From positions 248,001-312,000 of the forward strand of contig JADJIB010000004.1 of the NCBI GenBank assembly GCA_016707175.1: 64,000 nt of DNA. Direction: 5' to 3'. Made by a program: the position numbers and the translations under genes. Positions 16,714 through 25,443 of the stretch are shown here, piece after piece. Every line of letters starts with the position of its first letter. Position 1 is the stretch's first letter. The DNA is from Candidatus Phosphoribacter hodrii (GTDB lineage Bacteria; Actinomycetota; Actinomycetes; Actinomycetales; Dermatophilaceae). The notes beneath the pieces are model-generated. The model ran no database searches, had not been told where the DNA came from, and worked only from the letters and a program-made list of their open reading frames with translations.

Positions 16714-18288
16714 ATGCCCACCGAGGTGCACCCGACGCCCCCGTCTGCCCAGTCCTCGCCGGCCGCAGCGATCATCGAGCTGCGAGGCATCACCAAGCGA
16801 TTCCCCGGCGTCGTCGCGAACCGGGACATCGACCTGGTCGTGCGCGCCGGAGAGGTCCACGCGCTCGTCGGGGAGAACGGCGCCGGTAAGTCGACGCTGA
16901 TGAAGGTCCTTTACGGGATGTACCACCCGGAGGAAGGGCAGATCCTCGTCAACGGCACTCCGACACCGTTCCGCGGGCCCAACGACGCCATTGCCGCAGG
17001 GGTCGGCATGGTGCATCAACACTTCATGCTGGCCGACAACTTCACCGTCCTGGAGAACATCATCCTGGGCAGCGAACCCCAATCCCGGGGGCGGCTGGAC
17101 ATCGACGCTGCCCGCAGCAGGATTGACCAGATCTCGCGGGACTACGGCCTGGATCTTGACCCGGACGCACTCGTCGAGAATCTCACCGTGGCCGACCGGC
17201 AACGCGTCGAAATCGCCAAGGTGCTCTTCCGCGGTGCGCGAGTCCTCATCCTCGACGAGCCCACCGCCGTCCTCGTGCCGCAAGAGGTCGACGAGCTCTT
17301 CGAGCATCTTCAGGAGATGACGGCTGAGGGCCTGGCGATCGTCTTCATCTCGCACAAACTCGACGAGGTGCTCAAGGTGGCCGACGTCATCACTGTCATT
17401 CGGCGTGGGACGACGGTCGCCAGCGTCGATCCCGGGTCAGTGACGGCCCGTCAGCTCGCCGAGCTCATGGTCGGCTCCGAACTGCCCAAACCGGATACCC
17501 GCGAGTCCACCGTGACCGACCACGAGCAACTGCACGTCACCGGGCTCGCGCTTGCCGCGCCGTCGGGTAAGCCGATCCTCGACGACATCTCATTCGTCGT
17601 CCATCGCGGAGAGGTCGCCGGGTTTGCCGGTGTCGAGGGGAACGGCCAGAGCGAGCTCGTCGCCGCCCTACTCGGGCTCGTCAAGCCCGACAGCGGAACG
17701 ATCTCGGTCGACGGTCGCGACATCAGTAACGAGACGACGATGGGGCGACGCAACGCCGGCATCGCGGTCGTTCCCGAGGACCGCCACCGTCAGGCGCTCC
17801 TTCTCGCCTCGCCGCTGTGGGAGAACCGGCTCCTCGGGCACACGCACGACCCGCGCTTGTTCACCTCGTGGGGCTGGCTCAAGAAGGGCGCCACCGTCTC
17901 TGACACGGTCAGGATCATGGCGGACTACGACGTGCGGGCACCCGGGCCGGAGACTCTCGTCGGATCGCTCTCCGGCGGCAACCAGCAGAAGCTCATCATC
18001 GGTCGCGAGCTTGAGTCCGACCCGTCCATCCTCATCGCAGCCCACCCCACCCGCGGCGTCGACGTCGGGGCCCAGGCGGCGATCTGGGATCGCATCAGGG
18101 CGGCGCGAGCCAAAGGCCTGGCCACGGTTCTCATCAGCGCCGACCTTGAGGAGCTCATCGGCCTGTCCGACGTCCTCTACGTCATCTACAAGGGAAGGCT
18201 CGTCGCCAAGCTAGACCCGGCTGACGTGACACCCCAGATCCTCGGCACCTATATGACCGGGGCTGCGAACAAGGAGGCCTCGGCATGA
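16714..18288 (+). CDS. BMP-type nucleoside importer, duplicated ATP-binding protein
   Basis: Cytoplasmic ATPase of 524 aa with two fused ABC domains, the form used by sugar and BMP-family importers. Domain 1 has Walker A GENGAGKST (about residues 54-62), Q-loop region VHQHFMLADNFT, signature LTVADRQRVEI and Walker B LILDEPTA. Domain 2 has the usual degenerate loop GVEGNGQSEL but an intact LSGGNQQK signature; its Walker B region reads ILIAAHPTRG. One ATPase site is therefore normal and one is weak, as in relatives. It is the second gene of the importer operon and overlaps the next by 4 nt. Confidence 0.94.
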   Translation: MPTEVHPTPPSAQSSPAAAIIELRGITKRFPGVVANRDIDLVVRAGEVHALVGENGAGKSTLMKVLYGMYHPEEGQILVNGTPTPFRGPNDAIAAGVGMVHQHFMLADNFTVLENIILGSEPQSRGRLDIDAARSRIDQISRDYGLDLDPDALVENLTVADRQRVEIAKVLFRGARVLILDEPTAVLVPQEVDELFEHLQEMTAEGLAIVFISHKLDEVLKVADVITVIRRGTTVASVDPGSVTARQLAELMVGSELPKPDTRESTVTDHEQLHVTGLALAAPSGKPILDDISFVVHRGEVAGFAGVEGNGQSELVAALLGLVKPDSGTISVDGRDISNETTMGRRNAGIAVVPEDRHRQALLLASPLWENRLLGHTHDPRLFTSWGWLKKGATVSDTVRIMADYDVRAPGPETLVGSLSGGNQQKLIIGRELESDPSILIAAHPTRGVDVGAQAAIWDRIRAARAKGLATVLISADLEELIGLSDVLYVIYKGRLVAKLDPADVTPQILGTYMTGAANKEASA

Positions 18289-19466
18289 CCCGCTTGCGCC
18301 GGGTAGTGCTCACCGGAGTCCTCCCCGCCACCCTGGCGTTGCTCGTGGCGGTCCTCGTGCTGGCCGTCGTGCTCCTGGTGCTCGGCGTCGACCCAGTGAA
18401 GTCGTTGGTGGCCCTGTTCGACTTCGGCGAGACTCCGCAAGCTCAGGCCAACCAGATGCGCGCTTGGGTGGAGGGCGTCGTGCCGCTCTTCCTCTCGGGC
18501 CTCGCGGTGAGCCTCGGCTTCCGCATGGGGCTGTTCAACATCGGCGTCGAAGGGCAGTACCGCATTGCTGCGCTGGTGGCGGCGTGGTTCGCTGCGACCG
18601 TCCCACTCCCCGGCGCTCTCGCCATCATCCTGACGATCATCGTCGCCATGCTCGCCGGCGCGCTCTATGCCCTGATCCCTGCGGTGCTCAAGGTGACGCG
18701 GGGAGTCAACGAGGTCATCACGACGATCATGCTCAACAGCATCGTCGGAGGCCTCATCGGCTATCTGCTGCGCGGCCCGTTCCGCGACCCGAAGCTCGGC
18801 GAAACGGGGACCGGACGAACCGCCGACATCCGGACCGACGCCTGGTTCCCCGGTTTCGAGGACCCGTTCGGGTGGCTCGGCATGCTGACCCCGAGCCGAC
18901 CGCTCGGCGGCTTCATCGTCGTGGCGCTCATCGTGGGCGTCGCAGTGGCCCTCGGCCTCAACCGCACCCGCTTCGGATTCAACCTGCGGGCGTCTGGAAG
19001 CAACCCCGAGGCGGCCGCCACGAGCGGCGTCCAGTCGTCCCGGATGATCGTGCAGGCCATGCTCCTGTCCGGTGGCATAGCCGGGCTGGTGGGACTGCCC
19101 CAGATCCTCGGCGATGTCCACGCCTACGGTGCCGACAGCTTCTTCCTCGGGTTCGGCTTCTCCGGTATCGCCGTGGCGCTCCTCGGCCGCAACAACCCTC
19201 TGGGCATCGGCTTGGCGGCCATTCTTTTCGCCTTTCTCAACCGGTCCGGGCCTTCCCTTCAGAATGTCGAGGTCCCCCCATCGGTGGTGTCGATCGCCCA
19301 GGGCGTCATCGTCCTGTCGGTCGTCATCGTCAACGAGGTCCTTCGTCGCAGGTTGCTGCGCATGGAGGACCGCAAGGCTGCCGCGCAGACCCCCGCAACT
19401 CCCGCGGCCCCCACCACCTCGGTGAGCGGCACCCCCGGACCGGCAACCGCAGGAGCGTCGGCATGA
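18285..19466 (+). CDS. BMP-type nucleoside importer permease 1
   Basis: Integral membrane permease (393 aa), about ten hydrophobic segments, with the family segments RMGLFNIGVEGQ and GFNLRASGSNPEAA; the latter is the cytoplasmic loop that contacts the ATPase. The C-terminus is a long Ala/Pro/Thr tail. Both ends overlap neighbours by 4 nt (ATGA), so the ATPase and two permeases are translated together. It pairs with the downstream permease as a heterodimer. Confidence 0.93.
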   Translation: MTRLRRVVLTGVLPATLALLVAVLVLAVVLLVLGVDPVKSLVALFDFGETPQAQANQMRAWVEGVVPLFLSGLAVSLGFRMGLFNIGVEGQYRIAALVAAWFAATVPLPGALAIILTIIVAMLAGALYALIPAVLKVTRGVNEVITTIMLNSIVGGLIGYLLRGPFRDPKLGETGTGRTADIRTDAWFPGFEDPFGWLGMLTPSRPLGGFIVVALIVGVAVALGLNRTRFGFNLRASGSNPEAAATSGVQSSRMIVQAMLLSGGIAGLVGLPQILGDVHAYGADSFFLGFGFSGIAVALLGRNNPLGIGLAAILFAFLNRSGPSLQNVEVPPSVVSIAQGVIVLSVVIVNEVLRRRLLRMEDRKAAAQTPATPAAPTTSVSGTPGPATAGASA

Positions 19467-20728
19467 GCACTTCCACCGCATCAGCGCCCACTGCCACGAC
19501 CGTCGCCCGGCGCGCTCGACGCAACCGCCTGCTGCTCCTCGCCGGCCTCGGATTGGTCGCCCTCTCGATCACCCGGGTCATCTCGGGTGAGGGCGTCCTC
19601 ACCGCGTCGGGCACCATCAATGCGATGGTGTGGCTCACCCTTCCCGTCGCCCTGGCCGGCCTCGGCGGCCTGATCAGCGAGCGGGCCGGCGTCGTCAACA
19701 TCGGCCTCGAGGGCATGATGATGCTCGGTGTCTGGGGGGCTGGCTTCGCCGGGTGGCGCTGGGGACCACTGGCCGCGCTCGTGGCCGCTCTCATCGGCGG
19801 TGCCCTCGGCGGCCTGCTGCATGCCCTGGCGACCGTCACCTTCGGTGTCGACCACATCGTCAGCGGTGTTGCCATCAACCTTCTTGCCGCAGGCACGGTT
19901 CGCTTCCTCTCCGAGCTCACCTTCACCCCAAGCACGGGCGGTGGGCCGACCCAGTCGCCCCCCATGTCCGGCAACATTCCGACCTTCGACATCCCCGTCC
20001 TCGCATCCGGGCCCGACGTGCTGGGCAGTGTGGAACGGACCGGCATACCCGTGCTCGCCGATGCCGCGGGCGTCCTGCGCGGGCTGATGGTCGGCATCAC
20101 CCCCTACGAGCTCCTCGGCCTGGCGATGTTCCCGCTCACGGCATACCTGCTCTGGCGGACCGCGCTGGGTCTGCGGCTGCGCTCCGCAGGTGAGAACCCG
20201 TGGGCTGCGGAGTCCCTCGGTGTCAACGTCGTCCGGGTCAAGTACCTCGCCGTTGTCTGGGGCGGCGCGCTCGCGGGCCTCGGTGGCCTCTTCCTCGTCA
20301 TGTTCACGGGCAGTTACCGCGAGGGCATGACCAACGGTCGCGGTTACATCGGCCTCGCGGCGATGATCTTCGGCAACTGGCGGCCCGGCGGGCTCGCCGC
20401 AGGCGCCACCCTCTTCGGGTATGCCGATGCCGTCCGCCTTCGTTCGCAGAACTCCCTTGCGGTGCTCGCGCTGTTCATCTTCGCCGGCATCGTCGTCATC
20501 GCGTTGGGTGTCCTGTGGTTGCGCCGCGGACGCCGACTGCCCGGTGCGATCTTCATCGGCATCGGCGTGACCTTCCTGCTGGGCTACCTCGGCCTGGATT
20601 CCCTTCCGAACGAGGTCACCACCCTGACCCCGTACATCGTCACCTTGGTCGTCCTATCGGTCTCCTCGCAGAACCTGCGCATGCCCAAGGCCGACGGCAT
20701 GGTCTATCGCAAGGGCGAAGGCCATTGA
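19463..20728 (+). CDS. BMP-type nucleoside importer permease 2
   Basis: Second permease of the importer (421 aa). It has the matching SERAGVVNIGLEGMMMLG and LRLRSAGENPWAAESLGVN segments and about ten hydrophobic stretches, with a longer C-terminal part than permease 1. The start is ATG 19463, overlapping the previous stop. Translation ends at 20728, overlapping a possible TTG start of cytidine deaminase. Confidence 0.93.
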   Translation: MSTSTASAPTATTVARRARRNRLLLLAGLGLVALSITRVISGEGVLTASGTINAMVWLTLPVALAGLGGLISERAGVVNIGLEGMMMLGVWGAGFAGWRWGPLAALVAALIGGALGGLLHALATVTFGVDHIVSGVAINLLAAGTVRFLSELTFTPSTGGGPTQSPPMSGNIPTFDIPVLASGPDVLGSVERTGIPVLADAAGVLRGLMVGITPYELLGLAMFPLTAYLLWRTALGLRLRSAGENPWAAESLGVNVVRVKYLAVVWGGALAGLGGLFLVMFTGSYREGMTNGRGYIGLAAMIFGNWRPGGLAAGATLFGYADAVRLRSQNSLAVLALFIFAGIVVIALGVLWLRRGRRLPGAIFIGIGVTFLLGYLGLDSLPNEVTTLTPYIVTLVVLSVSSQNLRMPKADGMVYRKGEGH

Positions 20729-20758
20729 CCCAGCCGCCCCCGCCTGACCGCGCGGACG

Positions 20759-20781
20759 CGGCATACCCCTCGGGTATGCCG
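20759..20781. repeat. Inverted pair of the genomic octamer at the cdd start codon
   Basis: CGGCATACCC, loop CTC, GGGTATGCCG: perfect 10-bp arms made of two facing copies of the recurrent octamer. The right arm includes the proposed cdd ATG (20776), so a folded mRNA would hide the start unless ribosomes arriving from the permease gene open it. Confidence 0.75.
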
Positions 20782-21168
20782 TCGCCGGACTGGGTCGCGC
20801 TGCAACGAGCGGCCATCGAGGTGCGCGACACGGCATACGCGCCGTATTCGGGGTTCCCGGTCGGCGTGGCGGGCCTGGTCGACGACGGCCGGGTCGTCGT
20901 GGGCTGCAATGTGGAGAACGCGAGTTACGGCGTGGGGCTGTGCGCCGAGTGCGGGATGGTGTCGGCCCTGGTGGCTGGCGGGGGCGGTCGGCTGGTGGCC
21001 GTGTCGTGCGTCGGGCCCGAAGGCGACACGCTCATGCCGTGCGGCCGCTGCCGACAACTGCTCTGGGAACACGGCGGGCCCGACTGCCTCGTCGCGACGT
21101 CGACCGGGCCGAGGCCGATGTCCGAATTGCTTCCCGACGCGTTCGGTCCCGCCAACCTCGGACGCTGA
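20776..21168 (+). CDS. cdd: Cytidine deaminase
   Basis: Converts cytidine and deoxycytidine to uridine and deoxyuridine, feeding imported nucleosides into phosphorolysis. The 130-aa protein has the small-type CDA motifs: YAPYSGFPVG, NVENASYGVGLCAE (zinc cysteine and catalytic glutamate) and PCGRCRQ (two zinc cysteines). The start is ATG 20776, which gives the normal family length. A TTG at 20725 overlapping the permease stop would add 17 residues of low-complexity proline-rich sequence and cannot be excluded. It ends the importer operon. Confidence 0.93.
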   Translation: MPSPDWVALQRAAIEVRDTAYAPYSGFPVGVAGLVDDGRVVVGCNVENASYGVGLCAECGMVSALVAGGGGRLVAVSCVGPEGDTLMPCGRCRQLLWEHGGPDCLVATSTGPRPMSELLPDAFGPANLGR

Positions 21169-21190
21169 CTGCGCCAGCAGGTCCGTCGGT

Positions 21191-21196
21191 TAGGGT
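21191..21196 (+). promoter_or_regulatory. -10 box of a leaderless lipoprotein gene
   Basis: TAGGGT ends 7 nt before ATG 21204, with no Shine-Dalgarno: a leaderless promoter at the left end of the secretion-gene block. Confidence 0.5.
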
Positions 21197-21203
21197 GGGC
21201 GTC

Positions 21204-22259
21204 ATGCCAAGGATCTTCAGGGGGGTCCTCGTCGCGCTGGCGACCGTCGTGGTCGGCGTTTCGGGATGCACGACGACTCCCAGCGGACCGCCGCAGACGA
21301 CCATCACCTGGCCACAGGAGACGTCCGACGCGTTGCGGCTGTTGCTCGTCGGGTCCGGTTCCACCCTGTATGCCGTGTGGGGCGACCGTTCAGTGGTCAT
21401 CGCTGGACCTCAAGGCACCCCTACCCCCACCCGGTTGCCGAAGGATGACCAGCAACCGGGCAGCGAGACTCCGCAACAGATCGCGGTCGACCCATCCGGA
21501 CAGGTCTGGTTGATCCGGTCCAATCAGCAAGTGACCACCTTCCTGGGGGTCGACCATCCAGCGTCCGCTGCGGTCTCGGAGCTGGGCCGAGGCTCGATCA
21601 CCCTTCCGACCGGCCGGGTGGTTCCAGATCGCCTGGTGTCAGAGGACGGACTAGCGATTCTCGACGGGACGACGCTGCTGGCCTCGACGTACACCGGCGG
21701 GCGGACATTGAACCCTGACCAGGACGTCCTCATCAATCGGGTCACTGCGTCCGGCCACGACGAGGTTGCCGGGAGGTGGCGGACCAACCCGCCAGACCCC
21801 TTGTCCGGCGTCCCAGAGGGGACGTCCGTGCCTGCAGGCTCCGTCGATCTCGGTGTCGTCCGAAGGGTTGCGGCACTCGCCCCTGATCGGATCGCGTTCG
21901 TCGTCGGGACCGTCTCGGGCACGATCAAACGGGACTCACGACTGTCCTTGGCCGTGCTCGAGGCCGGGACGGTGCGTCGCGTCCCCATTCCAGGGCTTTG
22001 TCCCTCGGATTACGACGCAACGCTGGTCCGGCTATCCGATCGGGTCGTCCTGCTCGGTGCTCCCGCGCCGAGGGACAACGGCGAGTGCCGGAGCGTGTCC
22101 GCGGCACGGACCTGGCTGCGCGTCGACGTGGTGGACGGGACCAGCCAGGTGCTGGCCACTGACACGGAGACCCTGGCAGTCGTCGGGGATCGCATCGTCA
22201 CCGCCACCACGACGCACGTCGTGGACACCTGGACGACCAGGATCACCTGGGGATCGTGA
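21204..22259 (+). CDS. Lipoprotein of unknown function, possibly beta-propeller-like
   Basis: Exported lipoprotein of 351 aa. The signal peptide ends in the lipobox GVSGC, followed by TTTPSGPPQT. The rest is strand-rich and hydrophilic, with repeated short aspartate/glycine turns (DPSGQVWLIRS, SEDGLAILDG, LSDRVVLLGAP, VGDRIVTATT) spaced 50-90 residues apart, which suggests propeller-like blades. This reading is from pattern only; I do not recognise the family. It converges on the large WXG-like gene with 11 bp between stops and begins the 18.6-kb block inserted between cdd and deoA, so a role outside the cell beside the secretion genes is plausible but unproven. Confidence 0.7.
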   Translation: MPRIFRGVLVALATVVVGVSGCTTTPSGPPQTTITWPQETSDALRLLLVGSGSTLYAVWGDRSVVIAGPQGTPTPTRLPKDDQQPGSETPQQIAVDPSGQVWLIRSNQQVTTFLGVDHPASAAVSELGRGSITLPTGRVVPDRLVSEDGLAILDGTTLLASTYTGGRTLNPDQDVLINRVTASGHDEVAGRWRTNPPDPLSGVPEGTSVPAGSVDLGVVRRVAALAPDRIAFVVGTVSGTIKRDSRLSLAVLEAGTVRRVPIPGLCPSDYDATLVRLSDRVVLLGAPAPRDNGECRSVSAARTWLRVDVVDGTSQVLATDTETLAVVGDRIVTATTTHVVDTWTTRITWGS

Positions 22260-22270
22260 CGGCGTGCGCG

Positions 22271-24910
22271 TTACCTCCCGGCTGCCAACCCGGCGGCCAC
22301 CTTCAGCGCGTCGATTCGGGTGCCGAGGAAGTTCTGGACAGCAGGGTCGAGGAGCCAGTTGAGGTAGGCCTGCCGCTGATAGGGGTTCATCTGCGAGATG
22401 TTCAGCACGCCGGTCGCCTTTCCCGCTGAGTCACGGGCGAGGAAGTCGTCGGTAATCGGGTGAGCCGGGTCTCCCGGGACATAGATGCTCACGTGGCCGA
22501 CATAGGCCGTTGGATCCCCGTTGTGGGACGTGGGCGTCGGATGGCCATCGGCGCCGCCCGCGGTGACGACCGTGGTCGGCCCGCGATCGGTACCCAGATC
22601 GACGACGAGTTGCGTGGCAATCATGTTGATGTCTGTCCAGACCGAGGGCTTCACGATCGGGGAGTCAAGGCTGCTGGATAGAGATTGGATCCGGGCTTCG
22701 TACTGGGCCTCAATGTCCTTGGTCGTTGGGAAGGTCCAGTCGACCGCCTTGTCGATGGCGAAGTCCACGAGTTTGTCTGTGACGTCAGAGACGATCAACT
22801 TGGGATCCCGTGCCCAGTCCACGAGCTGACCGAGGATCTGTTTGGCCTGCTCCTTGTCCTTACCGAGTTGGGCAAGCTCGGCCTCTAGGGCCTTCTGCAA
22901 TCCGTCGAGGTCCGCCTGCAGGTTCGTGCCGAGGAAGTGCCGGGCCGCCTCCGCCTGGAACAACTGCACTGACGTGATTCCGGTGTTGGGGAGGTCGAAT
23001 ATCCCTGTCGCGGGGTTGTAGAGGTAGCCCATGTGCTGCGCTTGTTTGCTCTGCCCGTCGATGAACGTCCCGAACGCCGCGATGACGGCAGCTGCCGTCT
23101 TGGGCTGCAGCATGGCTTCTTGATGTAACGCGGCCCAGAGGGACGTGGCCATGAAGGGCCCAGCCGACGGATCTGCCCAGTTCGTGTGCACGCCCGACAA
23201 CCCGGCTTGGTTGTCGCCGAACGGGTTGGTCACCGACATAAGGGCGCCGTTCATCATCCGCGGGTCGGTGATGACGGTCCCCAAGGCAATCTGGACCGGT
23301 GAGAGCAGGTGCCCGCCGGCGTGCTTGGCGAGGTAGTCCGCGACCGCGAACAGCGCCGCATCGGCCAGACCCGGGCTGGTCTGCTGGTAACCGATCGTCG
23401 CCTGGGTGAGCAACGTCCCCAACGACCCACCCAGCCAGTCGTGGACACCCTCGCTGTTGTACAGCTCGTCGCTGCCGCTCATCAGTCCCAGCAGCGCATT
23501 GCGGTGAGCCAGGAAGACTGCGTTGGAACTCGATGCGTAGTCGCCTGCCCGGTCGAGCGCCACATGCAGCAGATCCATCCGGAACGGGTTGCTAGCGTCA
23601 CCTTCCACGTAGGCCAGCAACCGCATGGGGTCGAGGCTGTCGTTTCCCCGATAGAGGGACCACCGTAGGTCCTTCATCGGGTCTTTGGAGTACGCCTCGT
23701 AGTCCTTCATCGCCTGGTCGGCGATCAGCCTGGAGAACTCCTCCGAGAGGGCACCTTCTCGTTGGAGGAACGGCAACAACAAGTCTGGTCGGTATCCCGT
23801 CGCGAAAGCCGATTGGCCGTTCATGCTCAAGGCGAAGCGCCACCGTTCACCGAGCCCGCTCGCCTCGTTGGGGTTGAAGTGCTTGAGCCACTCCTCGTCC
23901 AGCAATGCCCGCGTGCCGCCGCCGGGGGAGTCGACGATGACCTTGCTCGCCGTGCCATAGACAGTCGTCAGCGCATCGAACAGTGCCTTGCCGCGCGCCT
24001 GGCCGTCCTTGTCGTACGGGTTCTCGAAAGTCGCGCGAACGCGCCAACTGAGCAGCGCCGCGCCCCCCGGGCCGAGCGAGGTCATCAAGGCCTCGACGAA
24101 GTCCGGGTCGTCGCCCATTCCTTGAAGGGCGGCCAGCACCTCAGCGGACACGGGGACGGGGAGATCGTCGCGACCGGCGTCGGCCGCCAACTCGTCGGCG
24201 ATCGCCTTGCCATAGTCGCGGGCAGCAGCGCGATGGGCGAACGACTGATCTCCTAGCGCCTTGGTGGCCAGTGCCGTCCGCATGCCCGGAGGGATAGATC
24301 CGCCGCGGACGGCCGCCCATTCGGCGTCGCTGAAGGCGATCGGCATCGCCGACCGCAGTCCGGCCCCGAGGGCGGTAGCGGCCCGCTGCAGTTCGCCGAC
24401 GAGTCCCTGGAACTCAGAATCCAGCCGCTCCTGGGCACGGAAGTGCGAGCCCGCAGCCGAGGAGATCGCCTGGTCACGGGTGCGTTGGGCCGAAGTCCGG
24501 GCGGCCGTGCGCTCGTCCTCGGGCAGCAGGCGGATGTCGCTGACGGCGACCGAATAGGTCGACCGCGCCTTCGAGGCCGCCGATTCGTATGCCGTGTTCG
24601 CCGAGTCCCAGCGCCGGTTCAGGTCGGGCAGGGTCGTCTGGATCGCTGTGTCCGCGACCCGTTTGAAGGCATCGATGGCCTCCCCGGCAGCACCGGCCTT
24701 GCCGCTCGCCAGGATCATGGCGTCGGCCAGTCGCGTCATCTCGCCGAAGCACGCCGTCGCGGCTCGGCCGGTCCAGGAGCCCTTGTTGCCGCTGAGACGT
24801 TTGAGTTTGCCGCCCTCGTCACCGGCGCCGAGCCCGGTCTCCAGCCGGCCGATCGCCCGGGACGCTGCACCCAGCTCGGACGGGTTGAGGGTCAAGGTGT
24901 AGTGGCTCAC
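22271..24910 (-). CDS. Large WXG-like protein, probable type VII secretion substrate
   Basis: A protein of 879 aa. The N-terminal 190 residues are largely helical and carry WTG at residues 46-48 between two helices, the arrangement of WXG100/LXG-type export domains. A long body follows with no recognised catalytic motif (sections such as LLDEEWLKHFNPNEASG and SAFATGYRPDLL), ending in YQRQAYLNWLLDPAVQNFLG. It resembles large actinobacterial proteins found beside EssC-like genes (DUF6571-like). It lies 10 nt after a small WXG100-like gene on the same strand, the usual chaperone-partner arrangement for type VII substrates. No signal peptide is present. It could be a toxin, but no immunity gene is evident. 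Confidence 0.72.
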   Translation of the reverse strand: MSHYTLTLNPSELGAASRAIGRLETGLGAGDEGGKLKRLSGNKGSWTGRAATACFGEMTRLADAMILASGKAGAAGEAIDAFKRVADTAIQTTLPDLNRRWDSANTAYESAASKARSTYSVAVSDIRLLPEDERTAARTSAQRTRDQAISSAAGSHFRAQERLDSEFQGLVGELQRAATALGAGLRSAMPIAFSDAEWAAVRGGSIPPGMRTALATKALGDQSFAHRAAARDYGKAIADELAADAGRDDLPVPVSAEVLAALQGMGDDPDFVEALMTSLGPGGAALLSWRVRATFENPYDKDGQARGKALFDALTTVYGTASKVIVDSPGGGTRALLDEEWLKHFNPNEASGLGERWRFALSMNGQSAFATGYRPDLLLPFLQREGALSEEFSRLIADQAMKDYEAYSKDPMKDLRWSLYRGNDSLDPMRLLAYVEGDASNPFRMDLLHVALDRAGDYASSSNAVFLAHRNALLGLMSGSDELYNSEGVHDWLGGSLGTLLTQATIGYQQTSPGLADAALFAVADYLAKHAGGHLLSPVQIALGTVITDPRMMNGALMSVTNPFGDNQAGLSGVHTNWADPSAGPFMATSLWAALHQEAMLQPKTAAAVIAAFGTFIDGQSKQAQHMGYLYNPATGIFDLPNTGITSVQLFQAEAARHFLGTNLQADLDGLQKALEAELAQLGKDKEQAKQILGQLVDWARDPKLIVSDVTDKLVDFAIDKAVDWTFPTTKDIEAQYEARIQSLSSSLDSPIVKPSVWTDINMIATQLVVDLGTDRGPTTVVTAGGADGHPTPTSHNGDPTAYVGHVSIYVPGDPAHPITDDFLARDSAGKATGVLNISQMNPYQRQAYLNWLLDPAVQNFLGTRIDALKVAAGLAAGR

Positions 24911-24920
24911 GGGAACCCCT

Positions 24921-25235
24921 TCAGCTCAGAGTCACGGTGAGGTCGCTACCGGCCGCGTCGAGGGCCGAGAAGTCGATCGCGGCCTGCCCAATGCTGGAGC
25001 CGAGGATCGAGGCGTCATCGCCCGCCGTGTCCAGCCACAGCCGCCAGGAGGCGGTGAACTGGTCGAGTGCATCGCCCAACTGGGAGAGGAACTGCCCGAC
25101 GCCAGCCGTCGTCGCCGTCCGGGTCGGAGTGATGCTCGCGCCGTCGGCGTTGTCGAACGCCGAGGCGAGGTTGAGCACTTGTCCTTTGAGATCCGCAAGG
25201 TCGGTGTAGGTCACCTTGATCGGGTCGTTCGACAT
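24921..25235 (-). CDS. Small WXG100-superfamily-like protein
   Basis: Small acidic protein of 104 aa predicted to be mainly helical, without signal peptide, starting MSNDPIKVTYTDLADLKGQV. A clear WxG turn is not visible; the middle reads QFTASWRLWLDTAGDDAS. The call rests on size, helical pattern and position directly before the large WXG-like gene, with which it likely forms a heterodimer for export. It diverges from the EssC gene, with 208 bp between starts holding both promoters and two copies of the recurrent octamer (25331, 25437). Confidence 0.6.
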   Translation of the reverse strand: MSNDPIKVTYTDLADLKGQVLNLASAFDNADGASITPTRTATTAGVGQFLSQLGDALDQFTASWRLWLDTAGDDASILGSSIGQAAIDFSALDAAGSDLTVTLS

Positions 25236-25443
25236 TCGATTCCACAGCCCCTGGTCGTGTAGGTCCCCTGAGCCCCCGACAATAGCGACGCTCGGACAAG
25301 CGCCTTATCCGCACGCGTACTCAGGTGGACGGCATACCTCCGCGTCCGTGACCCCGTCCGCACGGGGGCTGCGGGACGTGCGGGCGCGACTCCGGTACGG
25401 TCCAGGGGTCGGCCCAGCGGTGGCGGCGTCAGGGAGGTATGCC

